A stretch of 64,000 nucleotides of DNA from Verrucomicrobiaceae bacterium (GTDB lineage Bacteria; Verrucomicrobiota; Verrucomicrobiia; Verrucomicrobiales; Verrucomicrobiaceae), in NCBI GenBank assembly GCA_027484445.1, contig JAIXSY010000025.1, forward strand, positions 62,001 to 126,000, in the 5' to 3' direction. The stretch's first letter is position 1. The number at the start of each line of letters is the position of its first letter. Below the pieces are notes generated by a model. It saw only the letters and a program-made list of their open reading frames with translations. It had not been told where the DNA came from and ran no database searches. Position numbers and translations under genes: made by a program. Below, one piece after another: positions 33,144 to 41,557 of the stretch.

Positions 33144-35972
33144 ATGTCCAAACGTCTCTTCCTTCTCGATGGCATGGCGCTGCTCTACCGAGCGCACTTT
33201 GCTTTCATCAAGAATCCCATCCGCACCAGCGATGGGGTGAACACCTCCGCCCTCTATGGCTTTGCCAACACGCTCCTGGACATCATCGGCAATCAGCAGC
33301 CCACGCACCTCGCGGTGGTGCTGGACACCTCGGCACCGACGCCGCGGCATGAGATGTTTCCTGACTACAAGGCGCAACGAGAAGAGATGCCCGAGGACAT
33401 TTCCACAGCCATACCGCTCATCCATCGCCTGTGCGCTGCGATGAAAATCCCGCTCATCACCAAGGACGGTCTGGAGGCAGATGACATCATCGGCATCTTG
33501 GCCAAGCAGGCAGAAAAGGAGGGCTTCGACACCTACATGGTCACGCCGGACAAAGACTTTGGCCAGCTCGTCTCCGATTCGATCAAGATCTACAAACCCG
33601 GCCGTCAGGGCAGCGATGTGGAGATCCTTGGCGTGAAGGAAGTGTGCGAGCGCTGGGGCATTGAGCGGCCTGAGCAAGTCATCGACATTCTCGCCCTCAT
33701 GGGGGATGCGGTGGACAATATCCCGGGCATTCCTGGCTTTGGGGAAAAAACCGCCACCAGCCTGATTCAGCAGTTTGGCAGCGTGGAAAACCTGATCGCC
33801 AATGTCAGCAAGCTGAAGGGCAAGCAGAAGGAGAAAGTGGAGCAACACGCGGAGAAGGCCATCTTGTCCAAGAAGCTGGCCACCATCTTCACCGATCTGC
33901 CCGTGGAGGTAGCTCCTGAGGCACTGGCCCTGCAAGGTCATGACGAAGAGGCGCTAAAGGCCCTTTTCACGGAATTTGAATTCAATGCCCTAGGCCGACG
34001 AGTTTTTGGCGACGCCTTCAAGGCAGGCCGTGGCCGCATGATGGCCAAGGAAGCCCCCCCCAGCGCAGCTGCCGCCAGCTCAGACGATCTCTTTTCCACA
34101 GCGGAAATCACCCAACCGACCTCCCCTAACCTGCGCACGATCGCAGACACACCACATCAGTATCACCTCGTGCGCACGGTCGAAGAGCGTGCACGGCTGA
34201 TCGCTGAGCTAGAGCAGCAGCCTCGCTACTGCTTTGACCTGGAGACGACCTCACTCGACCCGCGCGATACGGAAATCGTCGGCATCGCCTTCTCTTGGCA
34301 GGCTGGCGAGGGCTGGTTCGTTTTCTTTCCACGAGATCAGAAAGAATCCGCGCAGATGCTGGAGGAGTTTCGAGCCATCTTCACCCGTCCAGGTGACATC
34401 GAAAAGATCGGGCATAACCTGAAGTTCGACCTTTCCGTATTGCTGGCGAAGGGGCTAGAGGTCACGGGCCCTTTCTTTGACACAATGATCGCGCATTCGC
34501 TGATCGAGCCGGATCAGCGCCATGGCATGGATTACCTCTCCGAGACCTACTTGAGCTACACGCCCATTCCGATCTCTGCGCTGATCAATACGGAAAAGGA
34601 GAAAGACCTCTTCGCCCCACAAAGCATGGCCGATGTGGCTGCTGCGCATCCGCAAAAGATCGCCGACTACGCCGCTGAAGATGCGGACGTGACTTGGCAG
34701 CTCGCCGAGAAGCTGCGCCCGATGCTGCCAAAGCATGGGGCGGAGCGCGTGTTTTATGACATCGAATGCCCGCTCATTCCCGTGCTCGCCCGGATGGAGC
34801 ACCTTGGCGTGAAGATTGATGTCGCAGCACTGCATGAGTTCGGTTTGCAGTTGGAAAAGCGCGCCCATGAGCTGCATCAACGCATCCAGGATCAAGCAGG
34901 GGGTGCTTTCAACCTGAACAGCCCGAAGCAACTGGGCGAGGTTCTTTTCGAGCGCCTGAAGCTCATGGAGAAGCCCAAGAAGACAGCTACGGGCCAATAC
35001 CAGACGAATGAGCAAGTGCTCCAGTCGCTGACTGGCCTGCATCCGATCATTGGTGAGATCCTGGAATACCGCGAAGTCACCAAACTGAAGAACACCTACG
35101 TGGATGCACTGCCGGAATGTGTTTCCAAAATCGACGAGCGGGTGCACACCACCTTCCATCAGCTCATGGCGGCCACCGGGCGCATGGCTTCCAGCAATCC
35201 CAACCTGCAAAACATCCCGATTCGCTCCGAGTCAGGGAAAGAGATTCGCAAAGCCTTCGTGGCCGGTGAGCCGGGCTGGGTGCTGTTGAGCGCGGACTAC
35301 AGCCAAGTGGAGCTGCGTGTGATGGCTGCCCTGAGCGAAGATGCCGCGATGATCGAGGCCTTTCAGCAAGGTCAGGACATTCACCAAGCCACTGCCGCGA
35401 AGGTCTATGGGGTGCCGCTGGATGGTGTGCTGCCGGAGATGCGCCGCACGGCGAAGATGGTGAACTTTGGCATCATCTACGGCATCAGCGCCTTTGGCCT
35501 GTCCCAGCGGTTAGGCATCCCCCGTGGGGAGGCGGCCACGATCATCGACAACTACTTCAAGCAGTTCCCCGGCATCCACCGCTACATGGAACAGATCGTT
35601 AAGGATGCGAAGAAGTACGGCTACGTCGAGACCATCACCGGACGACGCCGTGTGATTCGTGACATTGGCAGCGCCAATGCGACCATTCGTGGCGGTGCGG
35701 AGCGCATGGCGATGAATACGCCCATCCAAGGCACGGCAGCAGACATGATCAAGCTGGCGATGATCCAGATCGACCGAGCTTTGCATCAGTCCGGGATGAA
35801 AACCCGCATGCTGCTGCAGGTGCATGATGAACTGCTTTTTGAAGTTCCTCAAAACGAAGTCGAGCAGGCTCGCGAGCTCATTTTGCAGCACATGCGCGAT
35901 GCTTTGCCCCTGGGTGACGTGCCCGTGGAGGTGGAGGCTGGCACTGGCATCAACTGGCTAGAAGCGCACTGA
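33144..35972 (+). CDS. polA: DNA polymerase I
   Basis: A 942-residue PolI with all three domains. The start is the ATG at 33144 ('MSKRLFLLDGMALLYRAHFA'). The 5' nuclease domain (about 1-290) includes 'EADDIIG' and the helix-hairpin-helix 'IPGFGEKTA'. The 3'-5' exonuclease (about 335-530) keeps its DEDD residues: 'FDLETTS', 'GHNLKFD' and 'YAAEDAD', so proofreading should be active, unlike in Taq-type enzymes. The polymerase domain has motif A 'SADYSQVELR', the O-helix 'RRTAKMVNFGIIYG' and motif C 'QVHDELLFE'. It fills gaps in repair and removes RNA primers. Two small genes follow. Confidence 0.97.
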   Translation: MSKRLFLLDGMALLYRAHFAFIKNPIRTSDGVNTSALYGFANTLLDIIGNQQPTHLAVVLDTSAPTPRHEMFPDYKAQREEMPEDISTAIPLIHRLCAAMKIPLITKDGLEADDIIGILAKQAEKEGFDTYMVTPDKDFGQLVSDSIKIYKPGRQGSDVEILGVKEVCERWGIERPEQVIDILALMGDAVDNIPGIPGFGEKTATSLIQQFGSVENLIANVSKLKGKQKEKVEQHAEKAILSKKLATIFTDLPVEVAPEALALQGHDEEALKALFTEFEFNALGRRVFGDAFKAGRGRMMAKEAPPSAAAASSDDLFSTAEITQPTSPNLRTIADTPHQYHLVRTVEERARLIAELEQQPRYCFDLETTSLDPRDTEIVGIAFSWQAGEGWFVFFPRDQKESAQMLEEFRAIFTRPGDIEKIGHNLKFDLSVLLAKGLEVTGPFFDTMIAHSLIEPDQRHGMDYLSETYLSYTPIPISALINTEKEKDLFAPQSMADVAAAHPQKIADYAAEDADVTWQLAEKLRPMLPKHGAERVFYDIECPLIPVLARMEHLGVKIDVAALHEFGLQLEKRAHELHQRIQDQAGGAFNLNSPKQLGEVLFERLKLMEKPKKTATGQYQTNEQVLQSLTGLHPIIGEILEYREVTKLKNTYVDALPECVSKIDERVHTTFHQLMAATGRMASSNPNLQNIPIRSESGKEIRKAFVAGEPGWVLLSADYSQVELRVMAALSEDAAMIEAFQQGQDIHQATAAKVYGVPLDGVLPEMRRTAKMVNFGIIYGISAFGLSQRLGIPRGEAATIIDNYFKQFPGIHRYMEQIVKDAKKYGYVETITGRRRVIRDIGSANATIRGGAERMAMNTPIQGTAADMIKLAMIQIDRALHQSGMKTRMLLQVHDELLFEVPQNEVEQARELILQHMRDALPLGDVPVEVEAGTGINWLEAH

Positions 35973-35974
35973 TC

Positions 35975-36388
35975 ATGAATGCGATCCTCATTCACCCCAA
36001 TGGCCGCGCGGAAGTCGTGTTTGGCGAATTTCGAGGCGACCTGACTCAGGTGGCTGTGCTCACTCAGGCAGCTCTTTCTGCCCTGGATGAAAACGGAAAC
36101 TGCGAGGCTGTGCAAAGCCGTCATTCCCAGGGATGGATCACTGTGCTGCCAGCCAAAGCTGGACGCTGGCTGCGCCTGAGCCATGCGCCAGGAATCACGG
36201 TGGAGGACGCACAGGCCTGGGCCACTAGCCTTCCCCTGCCCTGTGTGGAAGCGGAGCTGCGCCCTGCTTGGCACGGCCATGCACACCCCTTTCCAGAGGT
36301 GGGAAAGCTAACCTCTCTTGAACCCGAGAAACCCACTTCAAGCCAAACGACGAGTCTGGCAGATGCGCTGAATGTGCAGATGCCTTGA
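35975..36388 (+). CDS. Unknown protein encoded directly after polA
   Basis: A 137-residue protein starting 2 bp after the polA stop, so certainly co-transcribed. The first 90 residues look like one small alpha/beta domain ('MNAILIHPNGRAEVVFGEF', 'VAVLTQAALSALDENGN', 'WLRLSHAPG'); the rest is a Pro/Thr/Ser-rich tail. No signal peptide. I do not recognise a family, and there is no catalytic motif to suggest one. Confidence 0.75.
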   Translation: MNAILIHPNGRAEVVFGEFRGDLTQVAVLTQAALSALDENGNCEAVQSRHSQGWITVLPAKAGRWLRLSHAPGITVEDAQAWATSLPLPCVEAELRPAWHGHAHPFPEVGKLTSLEPEKPTSSQTTSLADALNVQMP

Positions 36389-36420
36389 TCATCCCACCGA
36401 TTTCTGAGTAGGATCAAGCC

Positions 36421-36762
36421 ATGAAATCTCTGCTCAAATGGGGCACCACGATCGGCCTCCTCATTTTATCGGTTTGTCTCTGTTTCGAGAATCTGATCAA
36501 CCAAGGCAATGCGGAATTGGCGAGGATGACCCGGCGTATCCGTCCTGGTGCAAGCGAAGAGGAACTCTTGCGTCTTTTAGGCCCGCCTGACCGTGTCTTT
36601 GAAGCTCCCAGCTTGCCCCCTTGGGTCACAGATTCCGCTTTGGGCGAGGTGGAGACAGGTCGAGTCTTGATGTACACCATCAAGGCCATCGGCCCGAAAT
36701 TACTGTTCATCCATGTTTTGCCGAAAACAGGCGTGCGTTTTTACACCTGGACTTCCACCTGA
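36421..36762 (+). CDS. Small membrane-anchored protein, BamE/SmpA-like fold
   Basis: A 113-residue protein with one N-terminal membrane helix or uncleaved signal (about 5-22). The soluble part begins 'RIRPGASEEELLRLLGPPDRVF', which resembles the start of the SmpA/OmlA (BamE) domain: a helix binding residues after 'I..G.s..eV...lG.Pd'. There is no lipobox Cys in the usual place, although 'LSVCLCF' could be a weak one. It might assist envelope protein assembly, but this is a fold-level guess. Confidence 0.6.
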   Translation: MKSLLKWGTTIGLLILSVCLCFENLINQGNAELARMTRRIRPGASEEELLRLLGPPDRVFEAPSLPPWVTDSALGEVETGRVLMYTIKAIGPKLLFIHVLPKTGVRFYTWTST

Positions 36763-36811
36763 TCTCAGTTCCGAACAGCCTCGGCTGAAGGGGGAGGCAC
36801 CCTAGGGGTGA

Positions 36812-37594
36812 CTAAACGACCTGACGCACGCTTTCCGCGCTGGTTAGCTCTAGGCTGCTGCCATCTGGCAGGGCCAGCAGGAGGTGCCCTTCTGCCGTCA
36901 GGTCCATGGCACGGCCATAGACTTCCTGCCCCTCCACAATGGCGCGGATCTGCCGACCACGCTGCCAGGAACGCTCGCGCACTTCAGCGATAACATCAGC
37001 AAAGTCGTCTGTGAGACGATGCAGTTGCTGATCCATCTGGCGCAGAAGGGCACGCGCGATGGGATGCCGATCCAAGGCCCGCGTCGTCTGGCCGGAAAGC
37101 GCCGCACGCAGGGAGATGGCGCTGCTGGCCAGTTCGGGCGGAAAGTCGCAGGTATTCACATTCAGACCGATGCCCAGGATGAGCCGCAATCCCTGCGAAG
37201 TGGTGATGACTTCTGCAAGTAGGCCTGCGGTCTTGCGATCCTGCAGGTAGATGTCATTCGGCCATTTGATGCGTGGTTGCAGCGGCAGCTCATCCTCAAT
37301 GGCCCGGCAAATGGCCAGCGCGGCCAAGGTGGTAACCCGTGGCCAAAGCGACGGCACGGCGTCAGGCGCGAGCAGAAAGGTCAGCATCAAATCCTGACCC
37401 CGAGGCGCGAGCCAGCGGTTCTGCCGCCGCCCTCGGCCTGCGGTCTGACTTTCAGCGAAGAGCACCAGGCCTGGCTCAGCCCCAGCCTGCGCGGCCTCTT
37501 TCACCACATCGCTGGTGGAGGTGACTTCATCCTCGACACGCACCTGCCAGGGCAGGTCCGAGTCATGAAGCAGGCGTGAATCAAGCGCATCCAT
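36812..37594 (-). CDS. birA: Biotin-[acetyl-CoA-carboxylase] ligase
   Basis: A 260-residue biotin protein ligase. Key motifs are 'SQTAGRGRRQNRW' (biotinyl-adenylate binding), 'KWPNDI' (catalytic Lys) and 'GIGLNVN', then a short C-terminal SH3-like domain ('EGHLLLALPDG'). It lacks the N-terminal helix-turn-helix of E. coli BirA, so it is a group I enzyme without repressor role. It joins biotin to the carboxyl carrier protein of acetyl-CoA carboxylase. Last gene of an apparent HAD / cation efflux / birA operon, 6 bp after the upstream stop. Confidence 0.93.
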   Translation of the reverse strand: MDALDSRLLHDSDLPWQVRVEDEVTSTSDVVKEAAQAGAEPGLVLFAESQTAGRGRRQNRWLAPRGQDLMLTFLLAPDAVPSLWPRVTTLAALAICRAIEDELPLQPRIKWPNDIYLQDRKTAGLLAEVITTSQGLRLILGIGLNVNTCDFPPELASSAISLRAALSGQTTRALDRHPIARALLRQMDQQLHRLTDDFADVIAEVRERSWQRGRQIRAIVEGQEVYGRAMDLTAEGHLLLALPDGSSLELTSAESVRQVV

Positions 37595-37600
37595 GGCAGG

Positions 37601-38506
37601 TCAGAGTTGATCACCAGGGTGGAGTTCGTCGTGATCCTCCGCGCACTCCAGGTGAGTGGTGATGTGCACTGTCTGGCGCGTGCTTTGAATGACCGCACGC
37701 TCGATTTCGGTGCTGACCCGATGCGCTTCTTTGAGGCTAATGTCATCGGGAAAAAGAAAGTGGACATCGACGTAGTGAACATGCCCTGCATTGCGATGGC
37801 GTAGTGCGTGAAAGCTAACACCACGGGCTGCTGTCTCGCGGGCGAGAACTTCGTCAAGATCACGTGTGAGCGAAGGATCGGCATGGTCCATCAAGCCGGC
37901 CACGCTCTGGCGGATCAAGTCATAACCCGAGACTAGAATGTTGCCTGCCATCAGAATGCCACAGATGGGGTCCCAGGCCGGCCAGCCGGTGAAATGCATG
38001 AGCCCTAACCCCGCCAGCGCGCCGAGACTGGTCCAACCATCCGTGAGAACGTGGCGGCCATTCGATTCCAAAATCAGCGAGCGATGGCGGCGACCCGTGC
38101 GGATGAGATGCCAACCTAGGCCTCCATTGATCACCACCGTGGCAAAGGTGATGAGCACGCCTGTGCTCAAGTGTGCAACCGTCAGACCCGCCATCCAGCG
38201 ACGAATCGACTCGTAGAGGATGAAAACAGCCGCCAGCACAATCAGCGCCCCCTCAATGCCTGCGGAGAAGAAAGCCACCTTGCTGTGGCCATAGCGATGA
38301 TTTTCATCCGCAGGCTGAGCTGCTAACCAGAGGCTGTAAGCGGCAAAGATGACGGCAGCCACATGCACGACCGATTCTGCGGCATCGCCCAAAATCGCCG
38401 CTGAGCCCGTGAGCAGGTAGGCACTCATTTTCAGCACCAGCATGACAAAGCCCACCGCTAGGGAAAGCCGCATGGCATGGGTCTGGGCAAGGTCAGGCTG
38501 GTGCAT
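37601..38506 (-). CDS. Cation diffusion facilitator (CzcD/FieF-type)
   Basis: A 301-residue metal/proton antiporter of the CDF family starting at the ATG at 38506. Six membrane helices are predicted. Metal-site residues lie in helix 2 ('ILGDAAESVVH') and helix 5 ('VLTDGWTSLGA'). The C-terminal cytosolic ferredoxin-like domain has 'HALRHRNAGHVHYVDVHF' with several His. Helix 2 reads Asp-x3-Glu/Ser rather than a fixed Zn type, so the metal (Zn, Fe or Mn) is uncertain. A 13-bp gap to the upstream HAD gene implies co-transcription. Confidence 0.9.
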   Translation of the reverse strand: MHQPDLAQTHAMRLSLAVGFVMLVLKMSAYLLTGSAAILGDAAESVVHVAAVIFAAYSLWLAAQPADENHRYGHSKVAFFSAGIEGALIVLAAVFILYESIRRWMAGLTVAHLSTGVLITFATVVINGGLGWHLIRTGRRHRSLILESNGRHVLTDGWTSLGALAGLGLMHFTGWPAWDPICGILMAGNILVSGYDLIRQSVAGLMDHADPSLTRDLDEVLARETAARGVSFHALRHRNAGHVHYVDVHFLFPDDISLKEAHRVSTEIERAVIQSTRQTVHITTHLECAEDHDELHPGDQL

Positions 38507-38519
38507 CGGAGACGAGAGG

Positions 38520-39209
38520 TCAGGAAAGAAGCAGATCGCAGACACGCGCCGTGTCTGCCAGATCCGGCAGGCATTGCCAGGGCTGATGCGGCTGAAGTTG
38601 GTCGGTCGCAAACTGACCGGTGCCAACCGCTAGGCAACGCGCGCCGATGGCATGAGCACAGGCGATGTCCTTGGGCGTATCGCCGATGATGATGACCTCA
38701 CTCGCTGCATAACTGCGGCCTGTGGCGCGACTCATGCGCTCCATGGCAAAAGGGCCAAGCAGGTTGCGATCCACCGCATCATCACCAAAGGCACCCTCAA
38801 GGAAATGATGGGTCAGATCAAACCGAGCCAGCTTCAGGTCAGCGCCACGGCGCACATTGCCGGTCAATAGGCCAAGGTCAGCACCGCCTGCGGCAGCCAG
38901 GGCAGGCAGCAAATCCAGAACCCCCGGCAAAGTCACCCCTGGGAAATCCGGAGCATGCAGACGCCGATGCAAATGCTGAAGGTAAGACGCTAAATAAGCC
39001 TCCTGGGTCCATGCATCCAACTCACGTCCGGCGTGGCTGAAGATCTGTCGCAAGATGCCACCATCCGTGGCCCCAGCTAGATTCAAGGGCGGAAGGGTAT
39101 CTCGAGAAACGCCAAGCACGTCTTCCACCGCATCCAGCAAGGAAGCACCGCCAGCGCCTCCAGTGTCGAGAAGCGTGCCGTCAATGTCAAAAAGGAGGAG
39201 TCTGGCCAT
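38520..39209 (-). CDS. HAD-family phosphatase (phosphoglycolate phosphatase-like)
   Basis: A 229-residue HAD hydrolase started at the ATG at 39209. Motif I 'FDIDGTLLDT' carries the nucleophilic Asp, motif II is 'LLTGN', and motif IV is 'IIIGDTPKDI' with a helical cap after motif I. It resembles phosphoglycolate phosphatases that clear by-products of DNA repair, but HAD substrate choice cannot be read from motifs. First gene of the probable operon with the cation efflux protein and birA. Confidence 0.9.
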   Translation of the reverse strand: MARLLLFDIDGTLLDTGGAGGASLLDAVEDVLGVSRDTLPPLNLAGATDGGILRQIFSHAGRELDAWTQEAYLASYLQHLHRRLHAPDFPGVTLPGVLDLLPALAAAGGADLGLLTGNVRRGADLKLARFDLTHHFLEGAFGDDAVDRNLLGPFAMERMSRATGRSYAASEVIIIGDTPKDIACAHAIGARCLAVGTGQFATDQLQPHQPWQCLPDLADTARVCDLLLS

Positions 39210-39304
39210 GGGGGGCGGAGAGAAAGACCAGCCCGTGCCACTGGTCATGCGTTTTCTTTGCCTCTGAAGCAGAACGCCGAACCCGGCTGCAGAGGCATCC
39301 TTGC

Positions 39305-40075
39305 TCAGCGGCGCCGCTGAAGACGCAGGCTGATCGCAGCGGCCAAGAAAGTGGCCGTGATCATGAGAGTGCTGAGCGCATTGATCACCGGCAGATTGCG
39401 GCTCGTTTTCATCATGCCTGCCACACGCAGCGGGAGGGTGGTGGTGCCGGGACCACTGACAAAAAAGGTGATGACATAATCATCAATCGAAAGCGTGAAG
39501 GCCAACAATCCACCCGCCAAAATTCCTGGCAGGAGGAGAGGCAGCAGCACACGTCGCGTCGCCTGCCAAGGACTTGCCCCCAAGTCGCGTGCGGCATCCA
39601 GCAGGGAAAAATCGAAGTCCTGCAAACGCGCCAACACGACCATGGCCACAAAGCTAAGGCAAAACGTGGTGTGAGCGATCCAAAGCGTCAGCATCCCAGT
39701 CTGCAAGCCCACGGCAGCAAATAGGGTGAGCAGTGACATGCCTGTGAGCACATCGGGTAAGGCCAGCGGCACGATCACGAGCGCACGATGCGCCTCCTGC
39801 AACCCCGAGCGAAAGCGATGCATGGCCAGAGCCGCCAAGGTGCCCAGGACCATGGAAGCAAGTGTGGCAGAGACTGCCAGCTTCAAGGTGACTTCCAAAG
39901 ACTCCCAGACCGGCTCGGCAGCCCAGAGCTGATCATACCATTTCCAGGTGAAGCCCTGCCACTCGCCGCCAAAGCGGGATTCATTGAACGAATTCACCAC
40001 CAGCACGACCAGTGGCAGGTGCAGAAATGTCAGCACCAAAGCTGTGACCCAGGCGGCGAATCGAAAGCGTTTCAT
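39305..40075 (-). CDS. potC: Spermidine/putrescine-type ABC transporter permease
   Basis: A 256-residue inner-membrane permease with six helices. The cytoplasmic loop 'LDAARDLGASPWQATRRVLLP' is the EAA motif that contacts the ATPase, and 'TLSIDDYVITFFVSGPG' is characteristic of PotC. The ATG at 40075 is preferred over an upstream TTG. No potA, potB or potD is found on either side: the neighbours are a lipoprotein gene and a HAD gene. So the rest of the transporter must be encoded elsewhere, or this copy is orphaned. Confidence 0.86.
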   Translation of the reverse strand: MKRFRFAAWVTALVLTFLHLPLVVLVVNSFNESRFGGEWQGFTWKWYDQLWAAEPVWESLEVTLKLAVSATLASMVLGTLAALAMHRFRSGLQEAHRALVIVPLALPDVLTGMSLLTLFAAVGLQTGMLTLWIAHTTFCLSFVAMVVLARLQDFDFSLLDAARDLGASPWQATRRVLLPLLLPGILAGGLLAFTLSIDDYVITFFVSGPGTTTLPLRVAGMMKTSRNLPVINALSTLMITATFLAAAISLRLQRRR

Positions 40076-40110
40076 CAAAACCAAAGCTGCAAAAGACCAA
40101 GCGACGCCTC

Positions 40111-40671
40111 TTAGCGCCGCATCATCACGGAGGGATTCGTCCAGTTCCAGAAACGTGGGGCCAGCAAAGCCGATGCATTCGCAGCCTCAGCCGCGAGCTG
40201 ATTGTGATCGCCATCTTTGTCGGCAGTCACCTTGCCCTTCAGCTCCCCTGCCCTCAGCGCAGCGCTCACTTCCTGATGATTGATGCTCCAGAGCAAAAAG
40301 CTGCGTCCTCGGCCATCGACACGCAGCAGATGCAGTCCACCTGCAGGGTTCTTGGCATTCTTGAGGATCGCGAAACAAACCTGCGGCTGATTTTTGCCAT
40401 CGACCGACTGCCGCAGAGTCAGGGTGAAGGTCTCTGACGGCTCCGCCTCTCCCTGCTCCTTTAACTCTAACACGCCCTGCTCCGCATCGAGGACCTTCAG
40501 GCTGAGTTTTTCTTCAGGCTCATCCACGGGTGACCACGTGCCCTCCCACTCGGCCGGTTTTAGACGAACAGGGGCGGCCCCGAAACCATCAGGAACGGTT
40601 GTCTCAGGACATGCACAGAGCACCATGCTGAGAGCGAGGGATAAACAAACGCGCAGAAAGATCGTCTTCAT
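40111..40671 (-). CDS. Lipoprotein of unknown function
   Basis: A 186-residue protein that starts at the ATG at 40671 with a lipoprotein signal ('SLALSMVLCACPE'). The mature part is mostly beta ('EWEGTWSPVDEPEEKLSLKV', 'SFLLWSINHQE'). It ends with 'RFWNWTNPSVMMRR'. No family recognised. It is 35 bp upstream of the PotC-type permease gene on the same strand; it is far too short to be the missing PotD-like binding protein. Confidence 0.75.
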   Translation of the reverse strand: MKTIFLRVCLSLALSMVLCACPETTVPDGFGAAPVRLKPAEWEGTWSPVDEPEEKLSLKVLDAEQGVLELKEQGEAEPSETFTLTLRQSVDGKNQPQVCFAILKNAKNPAGGLHLLRVDGRGRSFLLWSINHQEVSAALRAGELKGKVTADKDGDHNQLAAEAANASALLAPRFWNWTNPSVMMRR

Positions 40672-40757
40672 TTTTGAACCCACAGTCTGGGCCAGCACGC
40701 CGGCCACAGGCAAGATGAAAACTCGACGCTGAGGCGACCACCGCGTATAACCAAGGC

Positions 40758-41459
40758 ATGGGCTGGACCTCCGAAGACGACGCTGAACATGAGCAACAGG
40801 TGCAAAGGGAAATCGCAAGAATGCAACAACGTGGCCAGCCACTGGAAGTGCTGAAGGCCCCGCAAGGCAGCAAAAAGCTTTGCACGACCTTTTGGGGCCA
40901 AGCCTGGTGCCGAAACCTGGAAGCCTATCAGCACTATGAAGCCCGCCTACCCCGAGGCCGAAGTTATTTGCGCCAAAGAAAGGTCTATGACCTCAAGATC
41001 CAAGCCGGCGAAGTCTCGGCCATCATCGCTGGCTCTCGACTTTACGAAACACGCATCATCATCCAGCCCCTGCCACCCGATCAATGGCAGGAAATCGTTT
41101 CTCAAAGCAGCGGGCAGATGGCTTCCATGCTGGACCTGCTTGCAGGAAAACTAGGCGATGGCCTGATGCACGTGCTGACAGACCCTGAACATGGCCTTTT
41201 CCCCAAACCAAAAGAAATCCGTTTCGACTGCACCTGCCCTGATTACGCCGACCTATGCAAGCACGCCGCAGCCGTCCTGTATGGCGTCGGCGTGTTGCTG
41301 GATGAAAAACCTGAGTTGCTCTTCACGCTTCGGCAAGTAGATCAGGCTGAGCTGCTCAGCCGTGCTAGCCAATCGGCAGCTAACGATCTGACCGGACCTG
41401 ATTCAGGTCTAGAGGGCGCAGATCTTTCTGCCCTGTTTGGCATCGACCTAAAGCCTTGA
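40758..41459 (+). CDS. SWIM zinc-finger protein
   Basis: A 233-residue protein whose centre has the SWIM motif 'CTCPDYADLCKHAAAVLYG' (CxCx(n)CxH), a zinc-binding module for DNA or protein contacts. The N-terminal part ('TTFWGQAWCRNLE', 'LPRGRSYLRQRKVYDL') is typical of stand-alone bacterial SWIM proteins that often accompany SNF2-type helicases. No helicase is encoded nearby. Role uncertain. Confidence 0.88.
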   Translation: MGWTSEDDAEHEQQVQREIARMQQRGQPLEVLKAPQGSKKLCTTFWGQAWCRNLEAYQHYEARLPRGRSYLRQRKVYDLKIQAGEVSAIIAGSRLYETRIIIQPLPPDQWQEIVSQSSGQMASMLDLLAGKLGDGLMHVLTDPEHGLFPKPKEIRFDCTCPDYADLCKHAAAVLYGVGVLLDEKPELLFTLRQVDQAELLSRASQSAANDLTGPDSGLEGADLSALFGIDLKP

Positions 41460-41557
41460 TTTCTTGAGGTAAATCTCATCCCGAGACCCTTTGTCCACGT
41501 TCAGATGGAGACCCGTCGATAGACGCCCATCGCTGCCGCGTTGTCGCTCTACCCCCC

